DNA from: Leisingera daeponensis DSM 23529 | GTDB lineage: Bacteria; Pseudomonadota; Alphaproteobacteria; Rhodobacterales; Rhodobacteraceae | Direction: 5' to 3' | Assembly: GCF_000473145.1 (NCBI RefSeq) | Contig: NZ_KI421500.1 | Location: forward strand, 806,225 to 870,224 | Length of the DNA stretch: 64,000 nucleotides | In this document: one piece after another, positions 49,263-57,758 of the stretch | How the letters are laid out: each line of letters opens with the position of its first letter | Numbering within the stretch: position 1 is the stretch's first letter | The notes under the pieces: model-generated | What the model was told of the DNA's origin: nothing | Databases searched by the model: none | The model's input: only the letters and a program-made list of their open reading frames with translations | Position numbers and translations under genes: made by a program

Positions 49263-50810
49263 ATGACAGAAGCAGCCCCGCGCCGTCGTGCCCGCGGTTC
49301 CGGCGGCGGCGCCGCCCGCCGCGCCGAACGCACCAGTGTCAAGATCGAGACCGCGAAGTACATCGAGCGCAATATCCCGAACTTCGAAGTGCTGAACGAC
49401 GAAGCGCTGGAGATCATCGAGCATAACGCGGAAACCATCCTGGAAGAGGTTGGCGTCAACTTCGTTGACAACCCGGCGGCGCTGCAGCGCTGGCGCGAGG
49501 CGGGTGCCGATGTGCAGGGCGAGCGCGTGCGCATTCCCCGCGGCCTGGCCCGCAAGCTGTGCGAAACCGCGCCTGCGGAGTTCACCCAGCATGCCCGCAA
49601 CCCCGAGAAATCGGTGGTGATCGGCGGCCGCAACATGGTGCTGGCGCCGGTCTACGGCCCGCCGTTCGTGCGCGACGCCAACGGCGGCCGCCGCTATGCG
49701 ACCATGGACGACTTCAACAAGTTCGTGAAGCTGGCCTATATGTCCAAGTGGCTGCACCACTCCGGCGGCACTGTCTGCGAACCCACTGACATTCCGGTGA
49801 ACAAGCGCCACCTGGACATGCTGATGGCGCATATGACCCTCAGCGACAAGCCGTTCATGGGGTCTGTCACCGAACCCAGCCGCGCCCAGGACTCCGTCGA
49901 CATGGCCGGCATCCTGTTCGGCAAGGAGTTCGTGCAGAACAACACCGTGATGACCTCGCTGACCAATATCAACTCGCCGATGACCTTCGACGACGTGATG
50001 ATGGGCTCGCTGGAAGTCTACGCGCAGAACATGCAGGCTTGCATCATCTCGCCGTTCATCGTCGGCGGCGCCATGGCACCGGTGTCGGTTGCGGGCACCC
50101 TGACCCAGGTTCTGGCCGAAGTTCTGGCGGGCATCGCCTACAGCCAGCTGTGCCGGCCCGGTGCGCCTGCGATCTTCGGCGCCTTTGTGTCCTCGATCGA
50201 CATGAACTCCGGCGCGCCGACCTTCGGCACCCCCGAAGCGTCGCTGGTCACCTACGGCGCAGGCCAGCTGGCCCGCCGCCTGGGCGTCCCGTTCCGCTCG
50301 GCCGGCTCCTTCTGCGGCTCCAAGCTGCCGGATGCGCAGGCAGCTTATGAAACCGCGAACTCGCTCAACATGGGCCTGCTGTCCGGCGTCAACTTCATGC
50401 TGCACGCCTGCGGCTGGCTCGAAGGCGGCCTGGTTGCGGACTTCGAGAAGTTCGTGATGGACGCCGATCAGCTGGGCGCCCTGCACGGCCTCGCCAAAGG
50501 CATCTCGGTGGACGAGAACGGCCAGGCGATGGAAGCCATCCGCGAAGTCGGCCCCGGCGGCCACTACCTCGGCTGCGCCCACACCCAGGCCAACTTCAAG
50601 TCGGCGTTCTGGAAGTCCGACCTGCTGGATTACAAGCCGTTCGAGCAGTGGGAAGAGGAAGGCAGCCGCGACACCTATGCGCTGGCCACCAGCCGGGTCG
50701 AAAGGCTGCTGGCCACGTACGAGCAGCCGGCCATGGATCCCGCCATCAAGCAGGCGCTGGAGGAATACGTCGCCGAGAAAAAGGCCTCGATGCCCGACGC
50801 GTTCATGTAA
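49263..50810 (+). CDS. MttB-family trimethylamine methyltransferase-like protein (no pyrrolysine)
   Basis: A 515-residue member of the MttB superfamily. In methanogens the archetype contains pyrrolysine at an in-frame TAG. This gene has no internal stop, so it belongs to the non-Pyl branch, whose characterised members demethylate quaternary amines such as glycine betaine. Residues 1-25 are an Arg/Ala-rich extension (RRRARGSGGGAARRAERT). The body is a TIM-barrel sequence (LAPVYGPPFVRDANGGRRY, SPFIVGGAMAPVSVAGTLTQ, SFCGSKLPDAQAAYETANS). It has a good GAGGA ribosome-binding site, and a TATAAT lies at 49220-49225. No corrinoid protein gene is next to it. Substrate unknown. Confidence 0.87.
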   Translation: MTEAAPRRRARGSGGGAARRAERTSVKIETAKYIERNIPNFEVLNDEALEIIEHNAETILEEVGVNFVDNPAALQRWREAGADVQGERVRIPRGLARKLCETAPAEFTQHARNPEKSVVIGGRNMVLAPVYGPPFVRDANGGRRYATMDDFNKFVKLAYMSKWLHHSGGTVCEPTDIPVNKRHLDMLMAHMTLSDKPFMGSVTEPSRAQDSVDMAGILFGKEFVQNNTVMTSLTNINSPMTFDDVMMGSLEVYAQNMQACIISPFIVGGAMAPVSVAGTLTQVLAEVLAGIAYSQLCRPGAPAIFGAFVSSIDMNSGAPTFGTPEASLVTYGAGQLARRLGVPFRSAGSFCGSKLPDAQAAYETANSLNMGLLSGVNFMLHACGWLEGGLVADFEKFVMDADQLGALHGLAKGISVDENGQAMEAIREVGPGGHYLGCAHTQANFKSAFWKSDLLDYKPFEQWEEEGSRDTYALATSRVERLLATYEQPAMDPAIKQALEEYVAEKKASMPDAFM

Positions 50811-50823
50811 ACGCCTGAAAAAA

Positions 50824-51183
50824 TCAGGGGCAGGGGGCCGCGCCCTCTGCCGCACTGGAACGGCGGTCCGCAAGGGCCGCCGTTTTCGCATCTCCCGGAC
50901 GTCCAGCCGCGCGCAGGCAGGCCGCTTCTCCCGCCAGCGCGATCAGCACATCCACATGGCGGATCAGGGAATAGCCCGCTTCGCCCGCCGTGCGCGCGGC
51001 ATTCAAGGCGCTTTCCATCTCCAGCAGCCGCATCACCGCGGCGGCGGGCTTCGGCAGTGTCCCATAGCCCAGAATCCGCCGCAAATCGCGCTGGCGGCAA
51101 TAATTTGCGGCGCCCAGACGGGCCGCCCTCGACAGAATCCGCGGACGGCGAAGCAGCGAGACCCGGGTGACTACATCCTGCAT
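50824..51183 (-). CDS. DUF6477 family protein
   Basis: A 119-residue protein that I place in the Rhodobacterales DUF6477 family from memory, because of the RRPRILSRAARLGAANYCRQ opening and MRLLEMESALNAARTAGEAG, YSLIRHVDVLIALAGEAACL segments. It is helical, basic at the N-terminus and Ala-rich. The ATG at 51183 with GGAGAGG close upstream is the natural start. The last 30 codons overlap a hairpin that probably terminates the convergent mttB-like gene. It is divergent from the DUF6456 gene, a pairing that suggests shared control. Function unknown. Confidence 0.75.
   Translation of the reverse strand: MQDVVTRVSLLRRPRILSRAARLGAANYCRQRDLRRILGYGTLPKPAAAVMRLLEMESALNAARTAGEAGYSLIRHVDVLIALAGEAACLRAAGRPGDAKTAALADRRSSAAEGAAPCP
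50859..50886 (+). terminator. Hairpin terminator of the mttB-like gene inside the DUF6477 3' end
   Basis: AACGGCGGTCC (50859-50869) pairs with GGGCCGCCGTT (50874-50884) across GCAA, with one G-T pair, and runs into TTTTC. It lies 49 bases past the mttB-like stop, so it lies within the coding end of the convergent DUF6477 gene. A smaller hairpin, CCTGA-AAAAA-TCAGG, precedes it. Confidence 0.65.
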
Positions 51184-51417
51184 TGTCCTCTCCTTTTTCA
51201 TTCTCTGTGCCGGACCTGCTATAACACAACCTAACGTGGTGTTGCGGAGAGGGCGCTACCGGCGAACGGTCCGTTTTGTGATGATTATTCATTTTCTGGA
51301 AACAATAGCGCCTGATCTGAATTTCTTTTCAAAACCAGTCGGGTGACCGTGGAGGAGCCTTCGGGCGCGGTGAGCGCGGCCGGCGGGCGGGCCCGACTGA
51401 CGACCGGGGGTCTGAAA

Positions 51418-52491
51418 ATGCAAAACCTACCGCACGCACCCTTGCCTGGCTGGGTGCCGCTTGAGACATGCCGTTATCTTCAGCACACGGAGGCGGGCCG
51501 CCCGATCCGGCAGCTTGCCCGCAAGGCCGGGTGCCACCCGTCCACCATTCTGCGCCAGGTGCGGCGGGTGGAAACCCTGCGGGACGACCCGCTGATAGAC
51601 GAGGTGCTGACCTATCTTGCCGGACGCTTTCAGGCCGACGGCGCGGCCAAGGCGGGCGCGGGCGCGGACAGGCCCGCGGCGCGCGGCCTCACTGCCGGGT
51701 TCGAGCGCGAGTCCGCCAGCGTGCTGACCCTGCTCAGCCGCGGCGGCGCGGTTCTGGCTGCCGCCGAAGGGATGGAGATGGCAGTGGTTGTGCGGGAGGG
51801 CCAGGACAGCGACGGCCAGAAGGTGGCCGTGTCCCGCCCGCTGGCCGGGGCGCTGGCGCTGACCGGGTGGATCACCTGCTCCCGGCGGGGGCGCATCAGC
51901 CGGTACGCGATAACGCCAGCCGGGCGCACCGCGCTGAAACGGATCATTGCCGATCAGGAAAACCGGGCCAGGGCGCGGCTGGAGGGCGGCTTTGCCGAGG
52001 CGCAGGCGCCGTTTCTGGCCCCGGACGGCAGCGGCAAGCCGGGCTATGGCCGCAAGCCGCGCTATGGCACTTCGGAAACCCCGCTGGAGATGCTGGCGCG
52101 GCTGTCGGACAAGGACGGCAAGCCGTTCCTGTCCCCCGCCATGGTCCGCGCGGGCAAGCGGCTGCGCGAGGATTTCGAGCTGGCGCAGATCAGCAGCCAT
52201 CTGATGCAGGAGACGCTCTATTTCACGCCCGGCAGCCGCGCCCTGCGCAGCAACAGCCACGAGGCGGGCGCCGCCGCGCAGCAGCGGATGACGGAGGCGC
52301 TGCAGAAACTGGGGGCGGGCCTCGGCGACATTGCCCTGCGCTGCTGTTGCCATCTGGAAGGCCTGGAAACCGCCGAGCGCAGCCTGGGCTGGCCGGCCCG
52401 CTCCGGCAAGGTGGTGCTGCGCATCGCGCTGCAGCATCTGGCGGATTACTATGGCGAGACCAGCGCCCTGGAGGCGGAGCTGATCGGCTGA
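51418..52491 (+). CDS. DUF6456 protein with N-terminal helix-turn-helix
   Basis: A 357-residue protein. The N-terminus has a clear helix-turn-helix, GRPIRQLARKAGCHPSTILR (about residues 25-45), of the type used to bind DNA. The middle reads like a winged-helix segment (GWITCSRRGRISRYAITPAG), suggesting a regulator. The C-terminal DUF6456 part (TPLEMLARLSDKDGKPFLSP, then FELAQISSHLMQETLY and EGLETAERSLGWPARSGKV) is of unknown function. The family name is recalled, not searched. The ATG at 51418 with GGGGGT upstream was chosen over GTG at 51343. Divergent from DUF6477. Confidence 0.75.
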   Translation: MQNLPHAPLPGWVPLETCRYLQHTEAGRPIRQLARKAGCHPSTILRQVRRVETLRDDPLIDEVLTYLAGRFQADGAAKAGAGADRPAARGLTAGFERESASVLTLLSRGGAVLAAAEGMEMAVVVREGQDSDGQKVAVSRPLAGALALTGWITCSRRGRISRYAITPAGRTALKRIIADQENRARARLEGGFAEAQAPFLAPDGSGKPGYGRKPRYGTSETPLEMLARLSDKDGKPFLSPAMVRAGKRLREDFELAQISSHLMQETLYFTPGSRALRSNSHEAGAAAQQRMTEALQKLGAGLGDIALRCCCHLEGLETAERSLGWPARSGKVVLRIALQHLADYYGETSALEAELIG

Positions 52492-52506
52492 CAGCCCTAT
52501 GCCTGC

Positions 52507-52539
52507 AAAAGAAAACGGGCCCGCACCTGGCGGACCCGT
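52507..52539 (-). terminator. Intrinsic terminator after the peroxiredoxin gene
   Basis: On the minus strand ACGGGTCCGC pairs with GCGGGCCCGT (one G-T pair; loop CAGGT) and runs into TTTTCTTTT. It lies 24 bases past the peroxiredoxin stop and repeats the 12-mer tail seen at 44149-44160. Confidence 0.88.
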
Positions 52540-52562
52540 GAATCTGTCTGAATGGCTAAGCC

Positions 52563-53111
52563 TTAGGCTGCGACTTCTGCCTTGGCTTCTTTCAGGTGCT
52601 TCAGCACGGTCTCCGGGGAGGAGACGCCATAGGGGTCTTCGCCGTGGTTGTCGGACAGGCCCGGCTCTTCGAACCATGCCTCGACCACGCCATCGTTGAT
52701 GATGGCGGCATAACGCCAGGAGCGGTTGCCGAAGCCCAGGTTGTCCTTGGCGACCAGCATGCCCATCTTGCGGGTGAACTCGCCGGAGCCGTCCGGGATC
52801 ACCTGCACGTTTTCCAGCTTCTGGTCGCGCGCCCAGGCGTTCATCACAAAGCTGTCGTTCACCGACATGCAGTAGATCGCGTCGATGCCTTCGGCCTGGA
52901 AGTCGGCAAAGCCTTTTTCAAAGCCCGGCAGCTGGTAGGTGGAGCAGGTCGGGGTGAAGGCGCCGGGCAGCGAGAACAGCACGACGCGCTTGCCTGCAAA
53001 GTAGTCAGCGGTGGTCTTGTCTTCCCAGCGGAACGGGTTCGGGCCCTCGATCGACTCGTCGCGGACACGGGTGCGGAAGGTCACGTCGGGCAGCTTAACG
53101 CCAGCTTTCAT
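52563..53111 (-). CDS. Peroxiredoxin (Prx5/AhpE-like, hybrid-type)
   Basis: Thiol peroxidase of 182 residues. The peroxidatic Cys lies in SLPGAFTPTCS, the P-x3-T-x2-C motif of the Prx5 subfamily, and no second conserved resolving Cys is visible, though another Cys occurs in IYCMSVND. SWRYAAIINDGVVEAWFEE is the conserved late strand pair. It probably reduces H2O2 or organic peroxides with glutathione or thioredoxin. Upstream lies an Irr-like palindrome, suggesting iron/haem-linked control. Confidence 0.93.
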   Translation of the reverse strand: MKAGVKLPDVTFRTRVRDESIEGPNPFRWEDKTTADYFAGKRVVLFSLPGAFTPTCSTYQLPGFEKGFADFQAEGIDAIYCMSVNDSFVMNAWARDQKLENVQVIPDGSGEFTRKMGMLVAKDNLGFGNRSWRYAAIINDGVVEAWFEEPGLSDNHGEDPYGVSSPETVLKHLKEAKAEVAA

Positions 53112-53152
53112 CTCTGAATCTCCTGAAGGTTCATGCTCGTTCGGCGCGCAGA

Positions 53153-53169
53153 CTTAAAATGATTCTAAG
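53153..53169. promoter_or_regulatory. Irr-type iron-control box upstream of the peroxiredoxin gene
   Basis: CTTAAAATGATTCTAAG is a 17-bp palindrome with one mismatch and one centre base. TTAAAATGATTCTAA fits the alphaproteobacterial Irr box TTAGAAYNRTTCTAA at all but one fixed position. It lies 42-58 bases upstream of the peroxiredoxin start, in the promoter zone. Irr is the haem-responsive iron regulator of this group; the match is by eye. Confidence 0.5.
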
Positions 53170-53307
53170 CCGGTATCAACACGTCCATGACTCCAGGATG
53201 CAGCTTATGGTTCTGCACCGCGGCATGCGGCGCAGATGCGCCTTTCAAGGCGCGGGCCGCGGCAGTTTCCTGCCGCCGCAATGCGTTATCAGCCGCCGGG
53301 CGAGGCG

Positions 53308-54222
53308 CTAGGCCGCAGCTTTCTTGATCGTCACCGTGGTGCCGCGCAGCTTGCGCTCGGCGGCGGCGGTGAGCTCATTGAACTTCTTCAGCGTCGCCAG
53401 CAGCTTCTTCTTGTCCTTGGAATCCTCGATGGCGCGCGGGAACTTCTTCTGCACGGTCTGGTACTGATCGTTGATCTTCTTCAGATCCTTGAACTTCGCC
53501 GCTGCCGCTTTGAGGTCCGGCACAGCCGCCTTCAGGTCCTGGCCCGCCTTGTCGATGGCTGCCCCGCAATGGGCGTTGATCGCCTTGACCAGCAGGCCAA
53601 CCTGGTTGGTGTATTTCTTCAGATTGCGGTCCACCAAGAGCTGCGGCAGCTCGGTCGCGTCGAGCTTATTGTCGTGGCTGTCCGGCTTTTCCTTCAGGAT
53701 CTTGGCCACATTCTTCTGGAAGTTGGCGGCGTAAAGCTTCTGCATCGCGTTCAGCTTGCCTTCGTATTCCGAGGCCTGTTTGACCCCGGCCATCTCCTTG
53801 GCCAGCGCGCCCTGCAGCGCCTCGATGTCCTTCTTGGAGTCCGAGGTCTTGGACCGCTTTTTCAGATCCTTGCCGATATCCGCTGCCAGCTTGCTCATCT
53901 TGGCCAGATGCGCCTTGGCCTCGCTGCAAAAGGCGGCCATCGCATTGACCTCTTCCTCGTGGATGTCCACCGCCTTGTTCCAGGTCGTCATGCCGTCCTT
54001 GAAATGCTTGTTCTTCTGGAAATCCGCCAATTTGCCGGAGGTCACCCCGTCGGCGCGCGCCTTGGCCAGGCTTTCGCGGAAATAATCCTCCCCCTCCCAG
54101 GCGTTGCCCAGCGAGATCCCGATCCGTTTCTTGATTTTCTCGCCCTCGGCCGCGGTGAATTTCTGTGTGCCTGCCGCCAGCTTCTTGTGCTCCGCCTTGA
54201 ACTTCTCCAGCTCCTTGGCCAT
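53308..54222 (-). CDS. Lys-rich coiled-coil protein of unknown function
   Basis: A 304-residue, highly charged, soluble protein with no signal peptide and no recognised domain. Helix-prone Lys/Ala/Glu sequence runs throughout, for example KELEKFKAEHKKLAAGTQKF, IGKDLKKRSKTSDSKKDIE and DLKAAAAKFKDLKKINDQYQ. Lysine makes up a large share of residues, and the C-terminus is strongly basic (ERKLRGTTVTIKKAAA). The ATG at 54222 has GGGAGG upstream, and a GTG precedes it by one codon. It stands alone: peroxiredoxin lies downstream and lipA lies divergently. It could be nucleic-acid binding or a scaffold; nothing more can be supported. Confidence 0.7.
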   Translation of the reverse strand: MAKELEKFKAEHKKLAAGTQKFTAAEGEKIKKRIGISLGNAWEGEDYFRESLAKARADGVTSGKLADFQKNKHFKDGMTTWNKAVDIHEEEVNAMAAFCSEAKAHLAKMSKLAADIGKDLKKRSKTSDSKKDIEALQGALAKEMAGVKQASEYEGKLNAMQKLYAANFQKNVAKILKEKPDSHDNKLDATELPQLLVDRNLKKYTNQVGLLVKAINAHCGAAIDKAGQDLKAAVPDLKAAAAKFKDLKKINDQYQTVQKKFPRAIEDSKDKKKLLATLKKFNELTAAAERKLRGTTVTIKKAAA

Positions 54223-54444
54223 CACGCCCTCCCTTACTGATTACCCGTGCCGTTTACCTGAGCAATTGCCCTGCACAGCCAGACTATGTGCGGCGATGCG
54301 GCGCTTTGGCAAAAGAAAACGGCGCCGGTATCCGGGGGCTCAGCCATGATCAGGCGGCAGGGCAGGGTTGACGATATCCCCGTGCCAAGCCAAGTCAGCT
54401 ATGATAAACCCGCAAGAAAGCCAGAGGCCGGAAGGGAAACCCAC

Positions 54445-55395
54445 GTGAGAGACCTTAAAATCCCGGAGCAGCGCCACCCCGAGAAGGCGCATCGTCCCGA
54501 CAACGCTCAGCCCAAGAAGCCAAGCTGGATCCGGGTCAAGGCGCCGGGCGGCAAGGGCTATGCCGAAACGCATAAGATCATGCGCGACAACCAGCTGACC
54601 ACCGTGTGCGAGGAGGCAGGCTGTCCCAACGTCGGCGAATGCTGGAGCCAGGGCCACGCGACCATGATGATCATGGGCGAGATCTGCACCCGCGGCTGCA
54701 CCTTCTGCAACATCGCCACCGGCCGCCCCGACGCGCTGGATGCGTTTGAACCGGGCCGGGTTGCCCATGCGGTGCAGAAGCTGGGCCTGAACCACGTGGT
54801 GATCACCTCGGTGGACCGCGACGACCTGGAGGACGGCGGCGCCGAGCATTTCGCCCAGACCATCCGCGCCGTGCGCCACCGCAGCCCCAGCACCACGATT
54901 GAGATCCTGACGCCGGACTTCATCAAATGCGATGACAGCGCGCTGGAGATAGTGGTGGCGGCCAAGCCCGACGTCTTCAACCACAACCTGGAAACCGTGC
55001 CGGGCCTTTATCCTGAGGTCCGCCCGGGCGCGCGCTACTTCCATTCCCTGCGCCTGCTGCAGCGGGTCAAGGAGCTGGATCCCTCGATCTTCACCAAATC
55101 CGGCATCATGGTCGGCCTAGGCGAGGACGCGCAGGCGGTGAAGCAGGTGATGGATGATATGCGCGCTGCCGGTATCGACTTCCTGACCATCGGCCAGTAC
55201 CTGCAGCCGACGCCCAAGCACCATGCGGTTGACCGGTTCGTGACGCCGGAGGAATTCAAGACCTACGAGAAAGCCGCCTATGGCAAGGGCTTCCTGATGG
55301 TTTCGGCCACTCCGCTGACCCGCTCTTCCTATCATGCAGGCGACGACTTTGCCCGCCTGCGCGAGGCGCGCAACAAGAAGCTGGGCCTGGCATGA
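54445..55395 (+). CDS. lipA: Lipoyl synthase LipA
   Basis: Radical-SAM enzyme that inserts two sulfurs into protein-bound octanoate. Two [4Fe-4S] sets are visible: the auxiliary cluster CxxxxCxxxxxC in [13 protein letters not shown], and the radical-SAM CxxxCxxC in [18 protein letters not shown] at 54445 gives [14 protein letters not shown], the expected start of about 316 residues. Longer starts give a 53-residue, family-foreign N-terminus. The stop overlaps the next gene by four bases. Confidence 0.96.
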   Translation: MRDLKIPEQRHPEKAHRPDNAQPKKPSWIRVKAPGGKGYAETHKIMRDNQLTTVCEEAGCPNVGECWSQGHATMMIMGEICTRGCTFCNIATGRPDALDAFEPGRVAHAVQKLGLNHVVITSVDRDDLEDGGAEHFAQTIRAVRHRSPSTTIEILTPDFIKCDDSALEIVVAAKPDVFNHNLETVPGLYPEVRPGARYFHSLRLLQRVKELDPSIFTKSGIMVGLGEDAQAVKQVMDDMRAAGIDFLTIGQYLQPTPKHHAVDRFVTPEEFKTYEKAAYGKGFLMVSATPLTRSSYHAGDDFARLREARNKKLGLA

Positions 55396-56534
55396 CGCCG
55401 GAGCGTCTGGCGCGGCTGACCCGGCTGCGCCACGCTCTGCACCAGATCCCCGAAGTGTCCGGCGCTGAGGAAAAGACCGCCGCGATGGTGGCGGACTATC
55501 TGCGCCAGAATCAGCCTGATCAGCTGCTGGCCGGCCTTGGCGGCCACGGCGTTGCCGCGGTTTACGAGGGCAGGGAGGATGGCCCCACGGTCCTCATCCG
55601 ATGTGAACTCGACGGGCTGCCGATTGAGGAGCTTTCGGATCAGCCCTACCGCTCCACCCACCCGGGCCGCGGCCATCTGTGCGGCCATGACGGCCATATG
55701 ACGATGGTGGCGGCGCTGGCAGAAGACCTGTCCGCCCGCCGTCCCGCGGCAGGCCGGGCGGTGCTGCTGTTCCAGCCCGCGGAAGAAACCGGCAAGGGCG
55801 CTGCGGCGGTGATCGCCGACCCCGCCTTCCGGCAGATTGCGCCGGATTATGCGTTCTCATTGCACAATCTGCCGGGACTGCCGGTGGGGCAGGTGGCCTT
55901 GTGTTCCGGCCCCGCCAACTGCGCCTCCCGCGGCATGCGGATCAAGCTGAACGGCAAGACCTCTCACGCAGCCGCGCCGCAGGACGGGGTGTCGCCCGCC
56001 GGGGCTATCGCCCGATTGCTGCCGGGGCTTGTTGCCCTGGGCAGCGGCGGCAGTCTGGGGCCGGAGTTTGCGCTGGTCACGCTGACCCACGCCCGGCTGG
56101 GCGAAGCCACGTTCGGCATCGCACCGGGGGAGGCGGAGGTCTGGGCCACCCTGCGCACCGTCACGGACACCCGCATGGACCAGCTGATCACTGCTGCCAC
56201 GGTTCTGGCAGAGCAGGTTTGCACGGCGGAGGGCCTGGGGCTGGCGATAGAATTCGACGACGTGTTCGACGCCTGCGCCAACCACCCGGAAGCGGTTGAG
56301 GTGCTGCGCACAGCCGCCGCCGCGGCCGGCTGTCCGGTGCAGATGCAGGAGCTGCCCCAGCGCTGGTCCGAGGATTTCGGGCAGTTCGCCAAGGGCGCCA
56401 AAGTGGCGATGTTCTGGCTGGGCTCAGGGGAGGCGCAGCCGCAGCTGCACAATCCCGATTACGATTTCCCGGACGCGGCAATTCCGGCCGGGGCCGGGAT
56501 CTTTCTGCACGCGATCCGGGATTTGCTTGGCTGA
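55392..56534 (+). CDS. M20-family amidohydrolase (hippurate hydrolase/aminoacylase type)
   Basis: A 380-residue metallopeptidase-like enzyme. The metal-site Cys/His lies in [20 protein letters not shown], the catalytic Glu pair in [15 protein letters not shown], and further His ligands in [12 protein letters not shown]. The dimerisation domain starts at [20 protein letters not shown]. It resembles N-acyl amino acid or indole-acetyl-amino-acid hydrolases; the substrate is not evident. Translationally coupled to lipA through an ATGA overlap, but no shared biochemistry is known. Confidence 0.88.
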   Translation: MTPERLARLTRLRHALHQIPEVSGAEEKTAAMVADYLRQNQPDQLLAGLGGHGVAAVYEGREDGPTVLIRCELDGLPIEELSDQPYRSTHPGRGHLCGHDGHMTMVAALAEDLSARRPAAGRAVLLFQPAEETGKGAAAVIADPAFRQIAPDYAFSLHNLPGLPVGQVALCSGPANCASRGMRIKLNGKTSHAAAPQDGVSPAGAIARLLPGLVALGSGGSLGPEFALVTLTHARLGEATFGIAPGEAEVWATLRTVTDTRMDQLITAATVLAEQVCTAEGLGLAIEFDDVFDACANHPEAVEVLRTAAAAAGCPVQMQELPQRWSEDFGQFAKGAKVAMFWLGSGEAQPQLHNPDYDFPDAAIPAGAGIFLHAIRDLLG

Positions 56535-56548
56535 ATCTTTTCTGACCT

Positions 56549-56905
56549 TTACTGGGTCAGCGCATTGACGACGGCCACCGCGCCGACAATCGCCAGCGTG
56601 TCCTTGACGACCTCAAAGATCTTGTTGTCCTGGCGCACGTAGCGGTGCCCGTCGCGCGGCGGCTCTAGCCCCCAGCGGCCGTAGTCGTCCACGTAGACCC
56701 AGTCATCACCGCGGATACGGTCTCCATAGCGGTCGTGATCGTGGCTGTGCTTGGAGTGGTGGCGTTTCTTCACCTGGCCCGGGGCATAATGGGCGGCGCT
56801 GTTATTGTGGCCCGGCGCCCATTTCGGCGGCCCGGCGTAGGCCGCTGCGGGGGCAAGGGCGAGGCTGGTGGCCGCGGCGGCGGCCGTCATCAGAAACTTG
56901 TGCAT
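56549..56905 (-). CDS. RcnB-like secreted small protein
   Basis: A 118-residue protein with a signal peptide ending at AAAYAG (about residue 24). The mature part begins with a Pro/Gly/His segment (GPPKWAPGHNNSAAHYAPG), a His/Lys-rich stretch (KKRHHSKHSHDHDRYGDRI) and a C-terminal YVRQDNKIFEVVKDTLAIVG, typical of the RcnB-like DUF family. RcnB aids nickel/cobalt homeostasis in E. coli. The His-rich segment could bind metals, but an efflux partner is not nearby. The ATG at 56905 was chosen for the signal peptide. Confidence 0.75.
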   Translation of the reverse strand: MHKFLMTAAAAATSLALAPAAAYAGPPKWAPGHNNSAAHYAPGQVKKRHHSKHSHDHDRYGDRIRGDDWVYVDDYGRWGLEPPRDGHRYVRQDNKIFEVVKDTLAIVGAVAVVNALTQ

Positions 56906-57138
56906 TGGCGGATCTCCCGTGATCTCTGCATTTGCAGACCAGATGGGCAAAACGGGAAGAAAAGGCAAATCCGCTGCGCCGGAATGCGCCGGCGGCAGAA
57001 GGAAACCGGCGGAGCGGCGCCGGTTTCTGGCGCCGCGCAGGTTCCTGATTTCTGTGGCATTTCTGCACGGAACCAGCAGCAGGCTGCATGAGCGGTGCAC
57101 AGGGGGTGCACGCGTGTCACCCCCGGTCACCGGCTGTT

Positions 57139-57684
57139 TCAGCCCTCGCCGGTGAAGCGCACCTTGCCGATGTGCGGCAGGTTCCGGTTGCGCTGCGCAT
57201 AGTCGATGCCATAGCCGACGACGAACTCGTCCGGGATCTCGAAACCCACCCAGTCAGAGCGGAAATCCACCTCGCGGCGCGACGGTTTGTCGAGGAGCGC
57301 GATGGACTTCAGCCGCGCCGGGTTGCGGCTTTGCAGCAAGTGGATGACGTGGTTCAGCGTGTGGCCGGTGTCGACGATATCCTCAACCACCAGCACGTCG
57401 CGCCCTTCAATGGCGCCGCGCAAGTCCTTGAGAATGCGTACTTCCCGGCTGCTTTCCATCGCATCGCCATACGAGGACGCTTCCAGGAAATCGACCTCGA
57501 TCGGCAGGTCCAGTTCCCGCACCAGATCGGCGATGAACACGAAACTGCCGCGCAAAAGGCCGACGACGACCAGCTTGTCGGTATCGCCGAATTCCTTCTG
57601 AATCTCCTCGCAAAGCTCCTCGATCCGCGCGGCAATTGCCTTGGCGGAGATCATCACATCAATGACATATGGACGCTGTGACAT
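57139..57684 (-). CDS. hpt: Hypoxanthine phosphoribosyltransferase
   Basis: Purine salvage: converts hypoxanthine (and guanine) with PRPP to IMP (or GMP). The PRPP loop is [13 protein letters not shown]. The hood and purine-recognition parts are [20 protein letters not shown] and [20 protein letters not shown]. Length 181 residues. It complements guaA elsewhere in the window. Divergent from the COQ10-like gene with 74 bases between starts. Confidence 0.95.
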   Translation of the reverse strand: MSQRPYVIDVMISAKAIAARIEELCEEIQKEFGDTDKLVVVGLLRGSFVFIADLVRELDLPIEVDFLEASSYGDAMESSREVRILKDLRGAIEGRDVLVVEDIVDTGHTLNHVIHLLQSRNPARLKSIALLDKPSRREVDFRSDWVGFEIPDEFVVGYGIDYAQRNRNLPHIGKVRFTGEG

Positions 57685-57758
57685 GGCTGCCCCCTTGAAT
57701 TTCCAGCGCGTACATAGGACATGACGCGTCACAATTGTAGCAGAAAATCAGCGGACAG

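Noticed and set aside
49263..50810. Pyrrolysine-containing MttB
   Set aside because: The frame is continuous with no internal TAG, and no pyl genes are nearby.
54286..54444. In-frame N-terminal extension of lipA
   Set aside because: The first 53 residues do not look like LipA; the GTG at 54445 gives the expected start and length.
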